Origin: Alphaproteobacteria bacterium
Lineage (GTDB): Bacteria > Pseudomonadota > Alphaproteobacteria > JAEUKQ01 > JAIBAD01
Direction of reading: 5' to 3'
DNA: 63,605 bases
Assembly: GCA_019695395.1 (NCBI GenBank)
Contig: JAIBAD010000003.1
Span: 1-63,605 of the forward strand
Each line of letters opens with the position of its first letter. The stretch's first letter is position 1. The translations under genes and the position numbers were made by a program. Positions 35,664 through 45,255 of this stretch are shown here, one piece after another. The notes beneath the pieces are model-generated. The model saw nothing but the letters and a program-made list of their open reading frames with translations. It made no database searches and was not told where the DNA came from.

Positions 35664-36933
35664 GTGAATTAATAACCTTTTTCCCATTCATATAGGGTTG
35701 TAAAACAGACGGTATTAATATTGTACCATCTTTTTGTTGATAATTTTCTATAATCGCAATCATAGTACGGCCCACTGCCAAACCAGATCCATTAAGCGTG
35801 TGCACAAATCTTGTACCTTTTTCGTTAGCACGTCGAAACCGTGCTTTCATCCTACGGGCTTGGAAATCACCACAATTAGAGCAACTTGAAATTTCCCTAT
35901 ATTCTTTTTGACCAGGTAACCATACTTCAATATCATATGTTTTCTGTGATGCGAAACCCATATCACCTGTACATAAAAGCATGGTACGAAATGGAAGTTC
36001 CAATCTTTTTAAAACTTCTTCGGCACAAGTTGTCATACGTTCATGTTCTTTGAATGATTGTTCAGGCTCCACAATACTTACCAATTCAACTTTACTAAAT
36101 TGATGTTGACGGATCATACCCTTTGTATCTTTACCAGCAGCACCTGCTTCTGAACGAAAACAGGGTGTACAAGCCGTAAAACGCAAAGGTAAATCATCCA
36201 AATCCAAAATACTATCCATAACAATATTTGTAAGAGAAATTTCTGCTGTCGAAATAAGCCAGTAATCATCTGTGGTGTGAAATAAATCTTCAGCAAATTT
36301 GGGTAATTGACTTGTTCCAAACAAAGCTTCTTCCTTAACAAGTAAAGGAGGAGAAATCTCTAAATAACCAAATTCTTGGGTATGAAGATCTAACATAAAT
36401 TGTGCCAAAGCTCTTTCTAACTTTGCTAAATCACCTTTTAACAAAACGAAACGGGCTCCCGACATTTTTGCGGCAGCTTGAAAATCCATAAGCTTCAGTT
36501 TTTCACCTAAAATATCATGAGTTAATGCAGAAAAATCAAAATCTCTAGGCGTACCTATACGTCGAATTTCCTTATTATCATTTGCATCTAAACCATTAGG
36601 AACATCGGCTAAAGGGATATTTGGTATACCCCATAAAATTTGTTGAAGTTGCTTTTCTAAATCGACTGTTTGCTTTTCTAGATTATTTATAGACTCTTTA
36701 ATTTCTGTTACTTGTTTGGTTAATACACCTATATCCTGCCCTTGATTTTTTAAAATACCTGCTTGTGCTGAAAGTGTATTGCGTTCTTTTTGAAGATTTT
36801 GTAAATCATTTTGAATTTTTCTTAAATTTTGATCTAGTGATCCAATTATAGAAGCTTTATTTTCAATTCCTCGCCGCTTCAATGCTTCATCAAAAAATTC
36901 TGGATTTTCGCGTACAAGTTTAAGATCAATCAT
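35656..36933 (-). CDS. serS: Seryl-tRNA synthetase
   Basis: 425 residues. Class II synthetase: N-terminal long coiled-coil arm (about 30-105) that holds tRNA-Ser, then the catalytic core with motif 2 [20 protein letters not shown] and motif 3 [18 protein letters not shown]. Starts with the classical [14 protein letters not shown]. Overlaps surE slightly; lies 33 bases after tatC. Confidence 0.97.
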   Translation of the reverse strand: MIDLKLVRENPEFFDEALKRRGIENKASIIGSLDQNLRKIQNDLQNLQKERNTLSAQAGILKNQGQDIGVLTKQVTEIKESINNLEKQTVDLEKQLQQILWGIPNIPLADVPNGLDANDNKEIRRIGTPRDFDFSALTHDILGEKLKLMDFQAAAKMSGARFVLLKGDLAKLERALAQFMLDLHTQEFGYLEISPPLLVKEEALFGTSQLPKFAEDLFHTTDDYWLISTAEISLTNIVMDSILDLDDLPLRFTACTPCFRSEAGAAGKDTKGMIRQHQFSKVELVSIVEPEQSFKEHERMTTCAEEVLKRLELPFRTMLLCTGDMGFASQKTYDIEVWLPGQKEYREISSCSNCGDFQARRMKARFRRANEKGTRFVHTLNGSGLAVGRTMIAIIENYQQKDGTILIPSVLQPYMNGKKVINSHV

Positions 36934-36966
36934 GATCTAATCCCTTTTAAAATATGATTTTCGTTT

Positions 36967-37752
36967 TTATACAATATTTTTATCATTTTTTATCCTGTTT
37001 TTTTGAATAAAATAAGCACACCAAATTGATATTTCGTACAATAAAATTATGGGTATGGCTAGACTAATCTGGCTTATTGGATCTGGAGGTGTGACAATCG
37101 CCGCAACAACAAAAATGATAATAATAGCATAGCGCCTTTTTTTAGCTAAAGTTTGCCAGCTTATTAAACCAACTTTAGCCATTAAAACAAGTAAAACAGG
37201 TAATTGAAAACATAATCCAAAAGCAAAAATCAATTTCATGACTAAACTTATATACTCACCTACTTTGGCTTCTAATTCTATAGGTAGAGTACCTGTCCCT
37301 GCCTTAACTTGAAATCCAAGAAAAAATTGCCAAGCTACAGGTAACAAAATATAATAAAGTACAGAAGCCCCTATTATAAACATGATTGGTGCAGCCATTA
37401 AAAAAGGTAAAAATGCCATTTTTTCATGTTTATAAAGGCCAGGTGCAACGAATTTCCACAATTGTGTTGCAAAAATTGGAAAGGATAGACAAGCAGCACC
37501 AAAAAACGCAACTTTAAGTTGCGTAAAAAAAACTTCTGTTAAATCTGTATAAATAAAACGACGACCAGTTTCATTTAATAAAATTATAGCTAAAGGTCTT
37601 GCTAAAAAATCAAATATATCTTGAGCAAAATGAAAACAAAGAAAAAAAGCTATAAAAAATGCACCACATGAATAAAGCAAACGCTTTCTTAATTCAATCA
37701 AATGATCAAGCAATGGCATTACTTTTGTTTGATCTGGATTTTCTTTAACCAT
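36967..37752 (-). CDS. tatC: Twin-arginine translocase subunit TatC
   Basis: 261 residues, six transmembrane helices. Receptor for twin-arginine signal peptides. MPLLDHLIELRKRLL at the N-terminus, FFTQLKVAFFGA, PFLMAAPIMFIIG and GLCFQLPVLLVLMAKVGL are characteristic, as is AIVTPPDPISQISLAIP. Third gene of tatABC. Confidence 0.97.
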   Translation of the reverse strand: MVKENPDQTKVMPLLDHLIELRKRLLYSCGAFFIAFFLCFHFAQDIFDFLARPLAIILLNETGRRFIYTDLTEVFFTQLKVAFFGAACLSFPIFATQLWKFVAPGLYKHEKMAFLPFLMAAPIMFIIGASVLYYILLPVAWQFFLGFQVKAGTGTLPIELEAKVGEYISLVMKLIFAFGLCFQLPVLLVLMAKVGLISWQTLAKKRRYAIIIIFVVAAIVTPPDPISQISLAIPIILLYEISIWCAYFIQKNRIKNDKNIV

Positions 37753-37770
37753 CTTATTAATAAAATTCTA

Positions 37771-38133
37771 TTAATTTTCTTTTTTCTTATCCGTATCAGT
37801 ATTTAACGATGGTGGAGAATATTCAGATTGAATATGGGGTACATGATTATCTTTTTCTTCTTCATCATTGAAATCTGCTGGATCCAAAAAAACTAAATCT
37901 TTTTGATCTTTATCTTTTTGCTGAATTAATGAATTAATTTCTTTTTGTGTTTCATCTAATTCAGCTTCATGTAAGATACGTTGGAAACTTGTTTGAAATT
38001 CAGATGTTATTTGTTTTGCTTTTCTAAGAAAATATGCCAATTGCTTCATTGCATTTGGTATTTCTTTTGGTCCTAATAATATTAGAGCAACAAAAACTAT
38101 AACACCTATTTCTGACCATCCAATATCAAACAT
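37771..38133 (-). CDS. tatB: Twin-arginine translocase subunit TatB
   Basis: 120 residues. One N-terminal helix (about 5-22), the hinge Gly-Pro (LLGPKEIP) and an amphipathic helix, then a charged low-complexity tail. MFDIGWSEIGVI with Glu8 is diagnostic of TatB rather than TatA. Located between tatA (18-base gap) and tatC. Confidence 0.95.
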   Translation of the reverse strand: MFDIGWSEIGVIVFVALILLGPKEIPNAMKQLAYFLRKAKQITSEFQTSFQRILHEAELDETQKEINSLIQQKDKDQKDLVFLDPADFNDEEEKDNHVPHIQSEYSPPSLNTDTDKKKEN

Positions 38134-38151
38134 AACTAACCAATATTTTTA

Positions 38152-38355
38152 TTAGCTCTTATTATCATCCTGGGTATGATCCCGAACAGCTTTATCTTTT
38201 TGACCATCCTCTTTTTCTTCTCTTAATCCTCGCTTAAAAGCTGTAATACCTTGGCCTAAATCTTTCATTAATTTAGGAATTTTACCCCCACTTCCAAATA
38301 AAATAAGCACGACAATTAAAACAATTAACCAATGCCAAATACTTAAACTTCCCAT
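38152..38355 (-). CDS. tatA: Twin-arginine translocase subunit TatA
   Basis: 67 residues. Short membrane helix (about 6-20), [18 protein letters not shown] amphipathic helix and an acidic/basic tail. [20 protein letters not shown] is the typical alphaproteobacterial start, with AAGGAGC eight bases before the ATG. First of the tat genes, after scpB with a 92-base gap that may hold a promoter. Confidence 0.95.
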   Translation of the reverse strand: MGSLSIWHWLIVLIVVLILFGSGGKIPKLMKDLGQGITAFKRGLREEKEDGQKDKAVRDHTQDDNKS

Positions 38356-38447
38356 GAATTTGCTCCTTATATTATTGGATCAATTGATAGACGTTGATAT
38401 ATCCTATTAGAATAAAGGGGGAATAAATTAAAATCTATATATAATTA

Positions 38448-39089
38448 TTAAAAGCTTTCATTTTCTTCATGAGCAAAAGAATCTCCACGTTGCTCTTCTT
38501 CAATTTTATGCAAAGAAGGTAATTGAGCATTATTTATACCTAATATAGTTAATGATGATCCTGTCTGCAAAAGACCTGATGCTTTTAATTCATGAATAGA
38601 AGGTAAATCATCTTTACCTGTCAATCCAAAATGGTCATAAAATTGTATTGTTGTTCCCCAAATCACTGGTTGACCTAATGTTTCACGCCGACCTTTAGGT
38701 TCAATCCAACCAATTTCAAATAACATATCCAAAGTTCCTTTAGATAAAGCAACCCCACGTATTTGTTCAATTTCAGTTTTAGTAACAGGTTGATGATAAG
38801 CAATAATAGCCAAAGTTTCTAAAGCTGCTTTAGATAATCGGCGTTGAATAACAATTTCTTCTGTTAAATCCGCAACTAAATCTGGCGCGGTACGCATGGC
38901 CCAATATCCATCACGTTCTACAAGATTTACCCCACGAGATGAATAAAAAGACTGCAAGTCGTTTAGAAGTTGATCACATTCATCCTTTAATATTGAAAAT
39001 CTTTTAACTATATCCGCAGATGATATAGGCTCTGATGATGTAAAAAATAATGCTTCTAATAATCGTAATTTATATAAATGATCTTTCAC
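38448..39089 (-). CDS. scpB: Segregation and condensation protein B
   Basis: 213 residues. Winged-helix partner of SMC-ScpA for chromosome condensation. Features: LRLLEALFFTSSEPIS, RLSKAALETLAIIAYHQPVTKTEIEQIRGV and the RRETLGQPVIWGTT segment. The start is GTG at 39089, overlapping the scpA stop (GTGA), so it is coupled to scpA. The final 40 residues are acidic and variable. Confidence 0.95.
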   Translation of the reverse strand: MKDHLYKLRLLEALFFTSSEPISSADIVKRFSILKDECDQLLNDLQSFYSSRGVNLVERDGYWAMRTAPDLVADLTEEIVIQRRLSKAALETLAIIAYHQPVTKTEIEQIRGVALSKGTLDMLFEIGWIEPKGRRETLGQPVIWGTTIQFYDHFGLTGKDDLPSIHELKASGLLQTGSSLTILGINNAQLPSLHKIEEEQRGDSFAHEENESF

Positions 39090-39886
39090 TTTTCATCCTC
39101 ATAAGCTTTAATATATATAGGACCAAATACTTGATCTTGTCTTATATGTATTTGGCCTGAACGGGCCATTTCTAAACTTGCCACAAAAGTTGATGCCCAA
39201 ATTGATCGGCCGTGCAAATCATTTAATAATTTTATTGAAGGCAAAAATTTTGTTAAAGCTTGCCACCCCGTCTGAATGGGTATCATTTTCTTTAAATAAT
39301 CAAAAGCTTCTTCCATTGAATATAAAGTTAGAGGTTCGATCTCTAAAGAAGGGTGATCATTTTGCCGTTCTATATGTACACAATAAGCCTTTAAAAGATC
39401 ATAAAGATTATTTTTATATATATAACGTTTTCTTTTTTTTGGTCCTTCTATTATTAATTTGCTGACAAAAAAATGACTGCCTAATTGAGGTCTTTCCATT
39501 AATTGCTGGGATACTTTTTGTATAGCTTCCAACCGTTTAAGTTGAAAAGCCAGAGCTTCGGCCAATTGATCAGGTGTAAATTCTTCTTCATCCTTTTGTT
39601 CATCCGGTAAAAGCAAGCGGGATTTCAAATATACCAACCATGCAGCCATAACCAAATATTCTGCCGCCAATTCAATTTTAATTGATTTTGCTTTCTCAAC
39701 AAAAAGAAGAAATTGATTAACAAGGTCAAGAATCGAAATTGTTGTTAAATCAATTTTATGGGTTTTAGCTAGATTCAACAAAGCATCTAATGGCCCTTCA
39801 TATCCTGCAAGATTAAGAATAAATTGATGATCCGTTATCAAGGGTTTGGGATCTAAAGTACTAGGTGATACGTGCTGATCTGTCAT
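39086..39886 (-). CDS. scpA: Segregation and condensation protein A
   Basis: 266 residues. Kleisin that bridges the SMC ATPase heads. FILNLAGYEGPLDALLNLAK is the conserved N-terminal helix segment, YLVMAAWLVYLKSRLLLPD follows, and LEMARSGQIHIRQDQVFGPI closes the C-terminal winged helix. A longer frame starts at 39931 inside the M50 gene; the ATG at 39886, four bases after the M50 stop and preceded by AAAGAA, is the likely start. Confidence 0.94.
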   Translation of the reverse strand: MTDQHVSPSTLDPKPLITDHQFILNLAGYEGPLDALLNLAKTHKIDLTTISILDLVNQFLLFVEKAKSIKIELAAEYLVMAAWLVYLKSRLLLPDEQKDEEEFTPDQLAEALAFQLKRLEAIQKVSQQLMERPQLGSHFFVSKLIIEGPKKRKRYIYKNNLYDLLKAYCVHIERQNDHPSLEIEPLTLYSMEEAFDYLKKMIPIQTGWQALTKFLPSIKLLNDLHGRSIWASTFVASLEMARSGQIHIRQDQVFGPIYIKAYEDEK

Positions 39887-39890
39887 TATG

Positions 39891-40574
39891 TTATTCTTTA
39901 TTAAAAACAGTAATATTAAGGGTGTGATCATAAAGAGAACCGACAGGACGTTCTAAAATCCACGCTAAAGGTCGAATATCATAACCCATTTTACTTGCCA
40001 CAAAAGGTATTAAAAAAACCACACATAATAATAAAGCTATACCCCACTTTTCAAAAAAAAATCTAATTTTATTCAAAGACCAAGGCAAAAGAGCAAATAA
40101 AACACGCCCCCCATCCAGTGGTAAAAGTGGAATCATATTAAAAAGAGCTAAAATATAATTCAATTGGATAGATAAGGTTAACATATTAATCCACCATATC
40201 GCAAAATTTGATGGAAAAAATGGAGCTGCATTGATCAAAAAGCCTGATAAAATTGCCAATATAATATTGGTTAAAGGTCCAGCCAACGCTACCATAATTG
40301 TACCAAATCTATAAGGGTATAGTTTATAAAAATTTACAGGTACAGGTTTTGCAAAACCAAATATGATTCCACCCGCCAAAAATAAAATTATAGGCAAAAT
40401 AATGGTTCCAAATATATCAATATGGCGCAAAGGATTAAGGGTAATTCGATTTAATCTATAGGCTGTATCATCGCCAAACCAATAAGCAATTAAACCATGG
40501 GATGCTTCATGTGCTGTTATAGAGAAAATAACAGGTAAGGCAAAGGCAAAAATATTAAATATATACTCTGCCAT
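39891..40574 (-). CDS. Site-2 protease-like M50 metalloprotease
   Basis: 227 residues, five to six membrane segments. Zinc motif HEASH (residues 22-26) in the first helix region, and the third ligand Asp in NMIPLLPLDGGRVL. GFAKPVPVN is typical of this small M50B group, which lacks a PDZ domain. It probably cleaves within membranes; the substrate is unknown. Conserved between nagZ and scpA in Alphaproteobacteria. Confidence 0.88.
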   Translation of the reverse strand: MAEYIFNIFAFALPVIFSITAHEASHGLIAYWFGDDTAYRLNRITLNPLRHIDIFGTIILPIILFLAGGIIFGFAKPVPVNFYKLYPYRFGTIMVALAGPLTNIILAILSGFLINAAPFFPSNFAIWWINMLTLSIQLNYILALFNMIPLLPLDGGRVLFALLPWSLNKIRFFFEKWGIALLLCVVFLIPFVASKMGYDIRPLAWILERPVGSLYDHTLNITVFNKE

Positions 40575-40600
40575 ATTTAAAATTGCATAATAATATAATC

Positions 40601-41632
40601 CTATGATGATAAAGACATAAGATTATCAAATTCTTGATCTAACTTTTCAGCAAATTTTACCGGATTTTTTGCAAGTTTCTTTAAACTTTCTTGAAGTCGG
40701 ATACTGCTTATTTCTGATAATAATGGACACTCGTTCATAATTGCTTTCATTTCATCCATATTACCGTTGCAATGAAGAATAATATCGCAACCTGCTTCAA
40801 TACTTTTTTTCGTTTTTTCTTCAAATGATCCAGATAAAGCTTTCATAGATAAATCATCAGAAAGCAACAAACCTTGGAACCCTATATATTCTCTAATAAT
40901 TTTTTGAATAATAATCTTAGATGTTGTAACAGGTTCATTTTGATCTAAAGCTTCAAACATAAGATGGCCTGTCATTGCCCAAGGTACTTCTTGTAAAATT
41001 TTAAAAGGTCGAAAATCATATTTTTTTAATTCTTCAATATTTTCTTTAACCATAGGCAAATGATGATGACTATCAACCAAAGCACGCCCATGCCCTGGAA
41101 TATGTTTCATAATTGGCATAACGCCACAATTCAATAAGGTTTCTGCTTGAACTTTCCCTAATAAAGCTACAGTTTCAGGATCAGAGCCAAAAGAACGGTC
41201 GCCAATAACATCACTGGCGCCTGGGAATCTTAAATCAAGAACAGGAGCACAAATAACATTAATTCCCAAAATTAAAACATCCTGGGCCATTAATTGCGTA
41301 TTTATTTTCAAAGCTTCGCGGGCTAAAGCCTGATTTTGCACATTCATTTTGCTAAAAATTTCAGCTGCAGGTGGATGACGCCAATGAGGGGGACGTAATC
41401 TTGCCACCCTTCCACCTTCCTGATCGATTAAAATAGGAACATATCGGTCTGAAACTGTTGCTTTCATTTCTTGAACAAGTTTTTTTACCTGATCAGGATT
41501 ATCAATATTGCGTGTAAAAATAATAAATCCAAACGGATTATGTTTGTGAAAAAAATCTTTTTCTTGTTCGGTAAGATGATGACCCGAACATCCTAAAATA
41601 ACTGCTTTAACATTTGAAAAATTATTATTCAT
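40601..41632 (-). CDS. nagZ: Beta-N-acetylhexosaminidase NagZ
   Basis: 343 residues. Cytoplasmic GH3 enzyme that removes GlcNAc from anhydromuropeptides in peptidoglycan recycling. Marker segments: ILIDQEGGRVARLRPPHW, KHIPGHGRALVDSHHHLP (substrate and catalytic His-Asp dyad) and the nucleophile Asp in LLSDDLSMKALSG. Full length; the C-terminus is somewhat variable. Confidence 0.95.
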   Translation of the reverse strand: MNNNFSNVKAVILGCSGHHLTEQEKDFFHKHNPFGFIIFTRNIDNPDQVKKLVQEMKATVSDRYVPILIDQEGGRVARLRPPHWRHPPAAEIFSKMNVQNQALAREALKINTQLMAQDVLILGINVICAPVLDLRFPGASDVIGDRSFGSDPETVALLGKVQAETLLNCGVMPIMKHIPGHGRALVDSHHHLPMVKENIEELKKYDFRPFKILQEVPWAMTGHLMFEALDQNEPVTTSKIIIQKIIREYIGFQGLLLSDDLSMKALSGSFEEKTKKSIEAGCDIILHCNGNMDEMKAIMNECPLLSEISSIRLQESLKKLAKNPVKFAEKLDQEFDNLMSLSS

Positions 41633-41672
41633 TATAAACCAAAATCAATTATAAGAATGGATGATATTCATA

Positions 41673-42053
41673 CTAAGCAGATAAATGACAAACGGCTTCA
41701 ATTTTATGCCCATCTGGATCAATAATAAAAGCTGCATAATAATTAGCATGATAATTTGGACGTAATCCTGGTTTCCCATTATCTTTGCCACCTGCTGCTA
41801 AAGCATTGTGATAAAATTTATCAACAGCTATACGACTATTCGCTTTAAAAGCAATGTGCATAGCTTGTCCAACAATTTCACCTTTTGTCTCTGGTTTAAC
41901 AATCCAGAAAAAGCGGTCTTCAGGGATCCCATATCCACAAGAATCATCTGGAAATGTCATATATCTCTTTAAGCCCAGCGGTTCTAACACAGCATCATAA
42001 AATGCTGTACTGTGCTGTAGATCTTTTACCCCAATTGATAGATGGTCTAGCAT
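41673..42053 (-). CDS. VOC-family (glyoxalase-like) protein
   Basis: 126 residues. Vicinal-oxygen-chelate fold: MLDHLSIGVKDLQHSTAFYDAVLEPLG, YHNALAAGGKDNGKPGLRPNYHANYYAAFIIDPDGHKIEAV. This pattern is typical of a widespread group often annotated as glyoxalase or bleomycin-resistance-like, with unknown substrate. A longer frame starts at 42080; AGGA seven bases before the ATG at 42053 and the family N-terminus set the start. Confidence 0.85.
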   Translation of the reverse strand: MLDHLSIGVKDLQHSTAFYDAVLEPLGLKRYMTFPDDSCGYGIPEDRFFWIVKPETKGEIVGQAMHIAFKANSRIAVDKFYHNALAAGGKDNGKPGLRPNYHANYYAAFIIDPDGHKIEAVCHLSA

Positions 42054-42259
42054 TTTATGTCCTATTTTATTCTTACTCATATATATTCTATGCAGGCTTA
42101 GTTTATTTTACAACCTTCTTTGCAGAAAGAGAATACTAACTGCAATCTTCTGGTTTTAAAATTGTCGAAGAACATTGTCCTATTCCATGTTTTATTAACC
42201 ATTTCAATTGTTTCATCTTTACGTGGATAGTTTGAATTCCACCAATCAGTATCTTTCTT

Positions 42260-43477
42260 TTAACGAGCTAAAATGCAAGCTTGCCCAAGCTGCTTAAGTT
42301 TCCCACATAAATTATTTACAGCAGCGGTATCGGCTAAAGGGCCCGCTAATATTCTATAAGTAATACCTTTAGTCGATCCTAGATCAACTTTTTTGATGAT
42401 TAATGGCAATGATTCTAAATTTTGTTGATACACTTTGCTAATACGAACCATTTCTTTTTGTGCAGCATCAGGTATTTTTAATGATCCCAATTGTGCATAA
42501 GACGATCCTTTTAATATAGCTTTAGGCGTATTAACTGAATTAACTACTTTTATTGAAGCTTGAACATCTGGTTGTTTGCTAACTGTTTGAGATTTGGCAG
42601 ATATTTCTTCAACAGGCGGCGATTGTTCTATAGTCGTTGGGACACTAGTCACTTTAGATGGTTCGCGTGGTGTAATATTAGCTGATGATATATTGTTTTT
42701 ATTATTTTGTGTTTTTGGCAAAGCACTAGAAACCTGCCCCGGTAATTGCGGAGTTTTCGTTTCCAAAACATTCATATCTCTATTTGCATCAGATGGTTCA
42801 ATTACTTCTACAGAAGAATTTGATAAAGATACAGGTGGAGTTTCAATAACCTGATTATCTGTGCCAGCAGAAGTTGGAGGCAGAATTGCCTCTTGTTGTG
42901 GCGTAGATAATTTTACTGGATCTTGTTTCATACCAGACGCTATCCCAGATGGCGTTGACATGGTAGGGTCAATTTTTTCATATATCTTTTTGTCTTGATC
43001 AGGTACGTTCAAACCACCTTCGTTATCTGGTTTGATTTTGACAGGTGTTTTATCAGCCTTAATTAATGGAACATCAGCTTGGGGGGAAGATGCTGAACCA
43101 AATAAATTATTCCAAACCATAATCCCAGCCACCATCATCAATAAAAAAGATATTAACCCAGCAAAAATAATGGGGAAACGATGATCCCGAGGTCTTGGCG
43201 CAACAGGCCTTGATAAGGGCAATTCCTCATTTCTTGAATAACGATCAAAATTTTGTTTATTTTTTAAAAATTTTTCCTCATTCAATGTTGGAAAATCTTC
43301 TCTTGAATATCCATAATTTTGATAATTTCGATAGTTTTGATTTAAAAGATGATCTGAATCTTTTGAAGGGGCTTCTTCTTCAAAATAACGTGGTCCACGT
43401 TTATAAGGTCTATGTTGTTGGTCTTCATCCTCACCCTCAGATTCTAGGGGATGATCGTGTCGGTAAATTGATGCCAT
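42260..43477 (-). CDS. SPOR-domain cell-division-type membrane protein
   Basis: 405 residues. Charged cytoplasmic N-terminus of about 100 residues, one transmembrane helix (about 102-123, PIIFAGLISFLLMMVAGIMV), a long Ser/Thr/Pro-rich periplasmic linker and a C-terminal SPOR domain (about 325-405, SSYAQLGSLKIPDAAQ..ITYRILAGPLADTAAVNNLC), which binds denuded septal peptidoglycan. The layout is like FtsN, although sequence similarity outside SPOR is low. Its ATG overlaps the argS stop (TAATG). Confidence 0.85.
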   Translation of the reverse strand: MASIYRHDHPLESEGEDEDQQHRPYKRGPRYFEEEAPSKDSDHLLNQNYRNYQNYGYSREDFPTLNEEKFLKNKQNFDRYSRNEELPLSRPVAPRPRDHRFPIIFAGLISFLLMMVAGIMVWNNLFGSASSPQADVPLIKADKTPVKIKPDNEGGLNVPDQDKKIYEKIDPTMSTPSGIASGMKQDPVKLSTPQQEAILPPTSAGTDNQVIETPPVSLSNSSVEVIEPSDANRDMNVLETKTPQLPGQVSSALPKTQNNKNNISSANITPREPSKVTSVPTTIEQSPPVEEISAKSQTVSKQPDVQASIKVVNSVNTPKAILKGSSYAQLGSLKIPDAAQKEMVRISKVYQQNLESLPLIIKKVDLGSTKGITYRILAGPLADTAAVNNLCGKLKQLGQACILAR

Positions 43478-45234
43478 TAATGCATTTCCTCAATTGCCGT
43501 TATTCCCATAACAGCTAATCCATTTTTAATAATTAAAGAAACAGCACGAACTAAAGATAAGCGTGCTTGGGTTAAATTTGGTTGATTATCTAATATAAAA
43601 CGCATTGTTGTATTATCTTTGCCTTTATTCCATAAAGCATGAAAAGCTGCAGCAACATCAAATAAATAATAGGCTATCCGGTGAGGTTCCTTTGCCAAAG
43701 CAGCGGCTTCAACCATTAATGGCCAACTAGCTAAAAGTTTTATTAACATAAGCTCATATTCATCAACTAAAAGATTCACTTCTGATTTGGTAAAAAATGT
43801 ATCATCTTTTTGCCAATCGTTACCCAATTCTACAGCATGACGAAGAACAGAACAAGCTCTTGCATGCGCATATTGAACATAAAAGACAGGATTATCCTTT
43901 GATTGATCCGTTACTTTTTTTAAATCAAAATCTAATTGAGCATCATTTTTTCTTGTTAACATAATAAAACGTATAACATCACTGCCAACTTCTTGGATCA
44001 CTTCTTTTAAAGTTACAAAAGTTCCTGCCCTTTTTGACATTTTAATTAATTCACCATCTCTTAATAAACGAACCATTTGGCAAAGTTTAATATCAAGATC
44101 AACAGTTTTGTCCGTCATAGCTGCAACAGCTGCACCCATACGTTTTACATAACCACCATGATCAGCACCCACAACATCTATAAGCACCTTATGTCCACGC
44201 TTAAATTTATCAAAATGATAGGCAATATCTGAGGCAAAATATGTCCAACTTCCGTCAGATTTCTTTAAAGGTCGATCTATCTCATCCCCATATTCGGTTG
44301 ATTTAAAAAGCATTTGGGGTCTTGGTTCCCAATCTTCCTGATTTTCTCCACCTTTAGGAGGAGGCAATGTACCTGTATAAATTAATTCCTTTTGTTCCAA
44401 TAATTTAACAACTTCTTCTACTCTACCCGCTTGTATCAATTGGTACTCAGAAACAAAATTATCATGATGTATACCCAATGCACGAAGATCTTCACGAATC
44501 ATGGACATAATTTCTTTAAGCGCAAAATCTAAAATTACAGGATACCATTGGTCTTCGGGGCTTTTTAACCATTTGGTTCCATCACGTTTGAAAAGCTTTT
44601 GTGCCACGTCTTTTAAATAATCCCCAGGATATAAGCCTTCCGGTATCTGGTCTATAATCTCCCCACATGCTTCACGATATCTAAGATAGGTGGAATGGGC
44701 CACAGCTTTGACTTGGGCCCCTGCATCATTGATATAATATTCACGTGTCACAGAATATCCTGCTTTTGCTAAAAGGGCTGCTAAAGCATCACCAACGATA
44801 GCACCCCTTGCATGTGCAAGATGTAGTGGACCTGTGGGATTTGCCGAAACATATTCAACATTGACAGATATATTATGACCAATTTGACTGGAGCCATAAT
44901 TAAGCTTTTCTTCTAAAATAGTTCGCAAAGCTGCATGCCAAAATTTATCATGAACCCATAAATTAATAAAACCTGGTCCTGCAATTTCACATTTTTTAAT
45001 TTCTTCTCTTTTTTGTAAAAGAATTTGAAATTTTTCTGCCAGAACTTTGGGATTAATTTTAAATAACTTACTATAGATAAGTGCAACATTGGTTGTAAGA
45101 TCACCATGCTTATTATCCTTAGGTGGTTCACTATAAATCTTTGTTTTATCTAAAGGTTCGCTGATACCATAATCTTGGGCTAATTGCTCTAAGAATGAAA
45201 CCAAAATTAAATTAAAATAAGTAAAAATATGCAT
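43477..45234 (-). CDS. argS: Arginyl-tRNA synthetase
   Basis: 585 residues. Class I synthetase. Start MHIFTYFNLILVSFLEQLA matches the family. The HIGH motif region reads ANPTGPLHLAHARGAIVGDA, with Ala where the common form has Gly (HxGH). KMSK is intact (LIKMSKRAGTFVTLKEV). The C-terminal DALR domain is present (HARACSVLRHA). Upstream gene of the SPOR-protein, with 1-base overlap; 21 bases after dgt. Confidence 0.96.
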   Translation of the reverse strand: MHIFTYFNLILVSFLEQLAQDYGISEPLDKTKIYSEPPKDNKHGDLTTNVALIYSKLFKINPKVLAEKFQILLQKREEIKKCEIAGPGFINLWVHDKFWHAALRTILEEKLNYGSSQIGHNISVNVEYVSANPTGPLHLAHARGAIVGDALAALLAKAGYSVTREYYINDAGAQVKAVAHSTYLRYREACGEIIDQIPEGLYPGDYLKDVAQKLFKRDGTKWLKSPEDQWYPVILDFALKEIMSMIREDLRALGIHHDNFVSEYQLIQAGRVEEVVKLLEQKELIYTGTLPPPKGGENQEDWEPRPQMLFKSTEYGDEIDRPLKKSDGSWTYFASDIAYHFDKFKRGHKVLIDVVGADHGGYVKRMGAAVAAMTDKTVDLDIKLCQMVRLLRDGELIKMSKRAGTFVTLKEVIQEVGSDVIRFIMLTRKNDAQLDFDLKKVTDQSKDNPVFYVQYAHARACSVLRHAVELGNDWQKDDTFFTKSEVNLLVDEYELMLIKLLASWPLMVEAAALAKEPHRIAYYLFDVAAAFHALWNKGKDNTTMRFILDNQPNLTQARLSLVRAVSLIIKNGLAVMGITAIEEMH

Positions 45235-45255
45235 AATTTGATTTTATAAAATATT

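Noticed and set aside
42228-42245. GTTTGAATTCC-like stretch resembling a tRNA T-arm
   Set aside because: No acceptor stem, D-arm or anticodon arm can be built around it.
42594-42854. Plus-strand open frame inside the SPOR-protein gene
   Set aside because: Antisense to a low-complexity linker of a well-supported gene; no ribosome binding site or homology.
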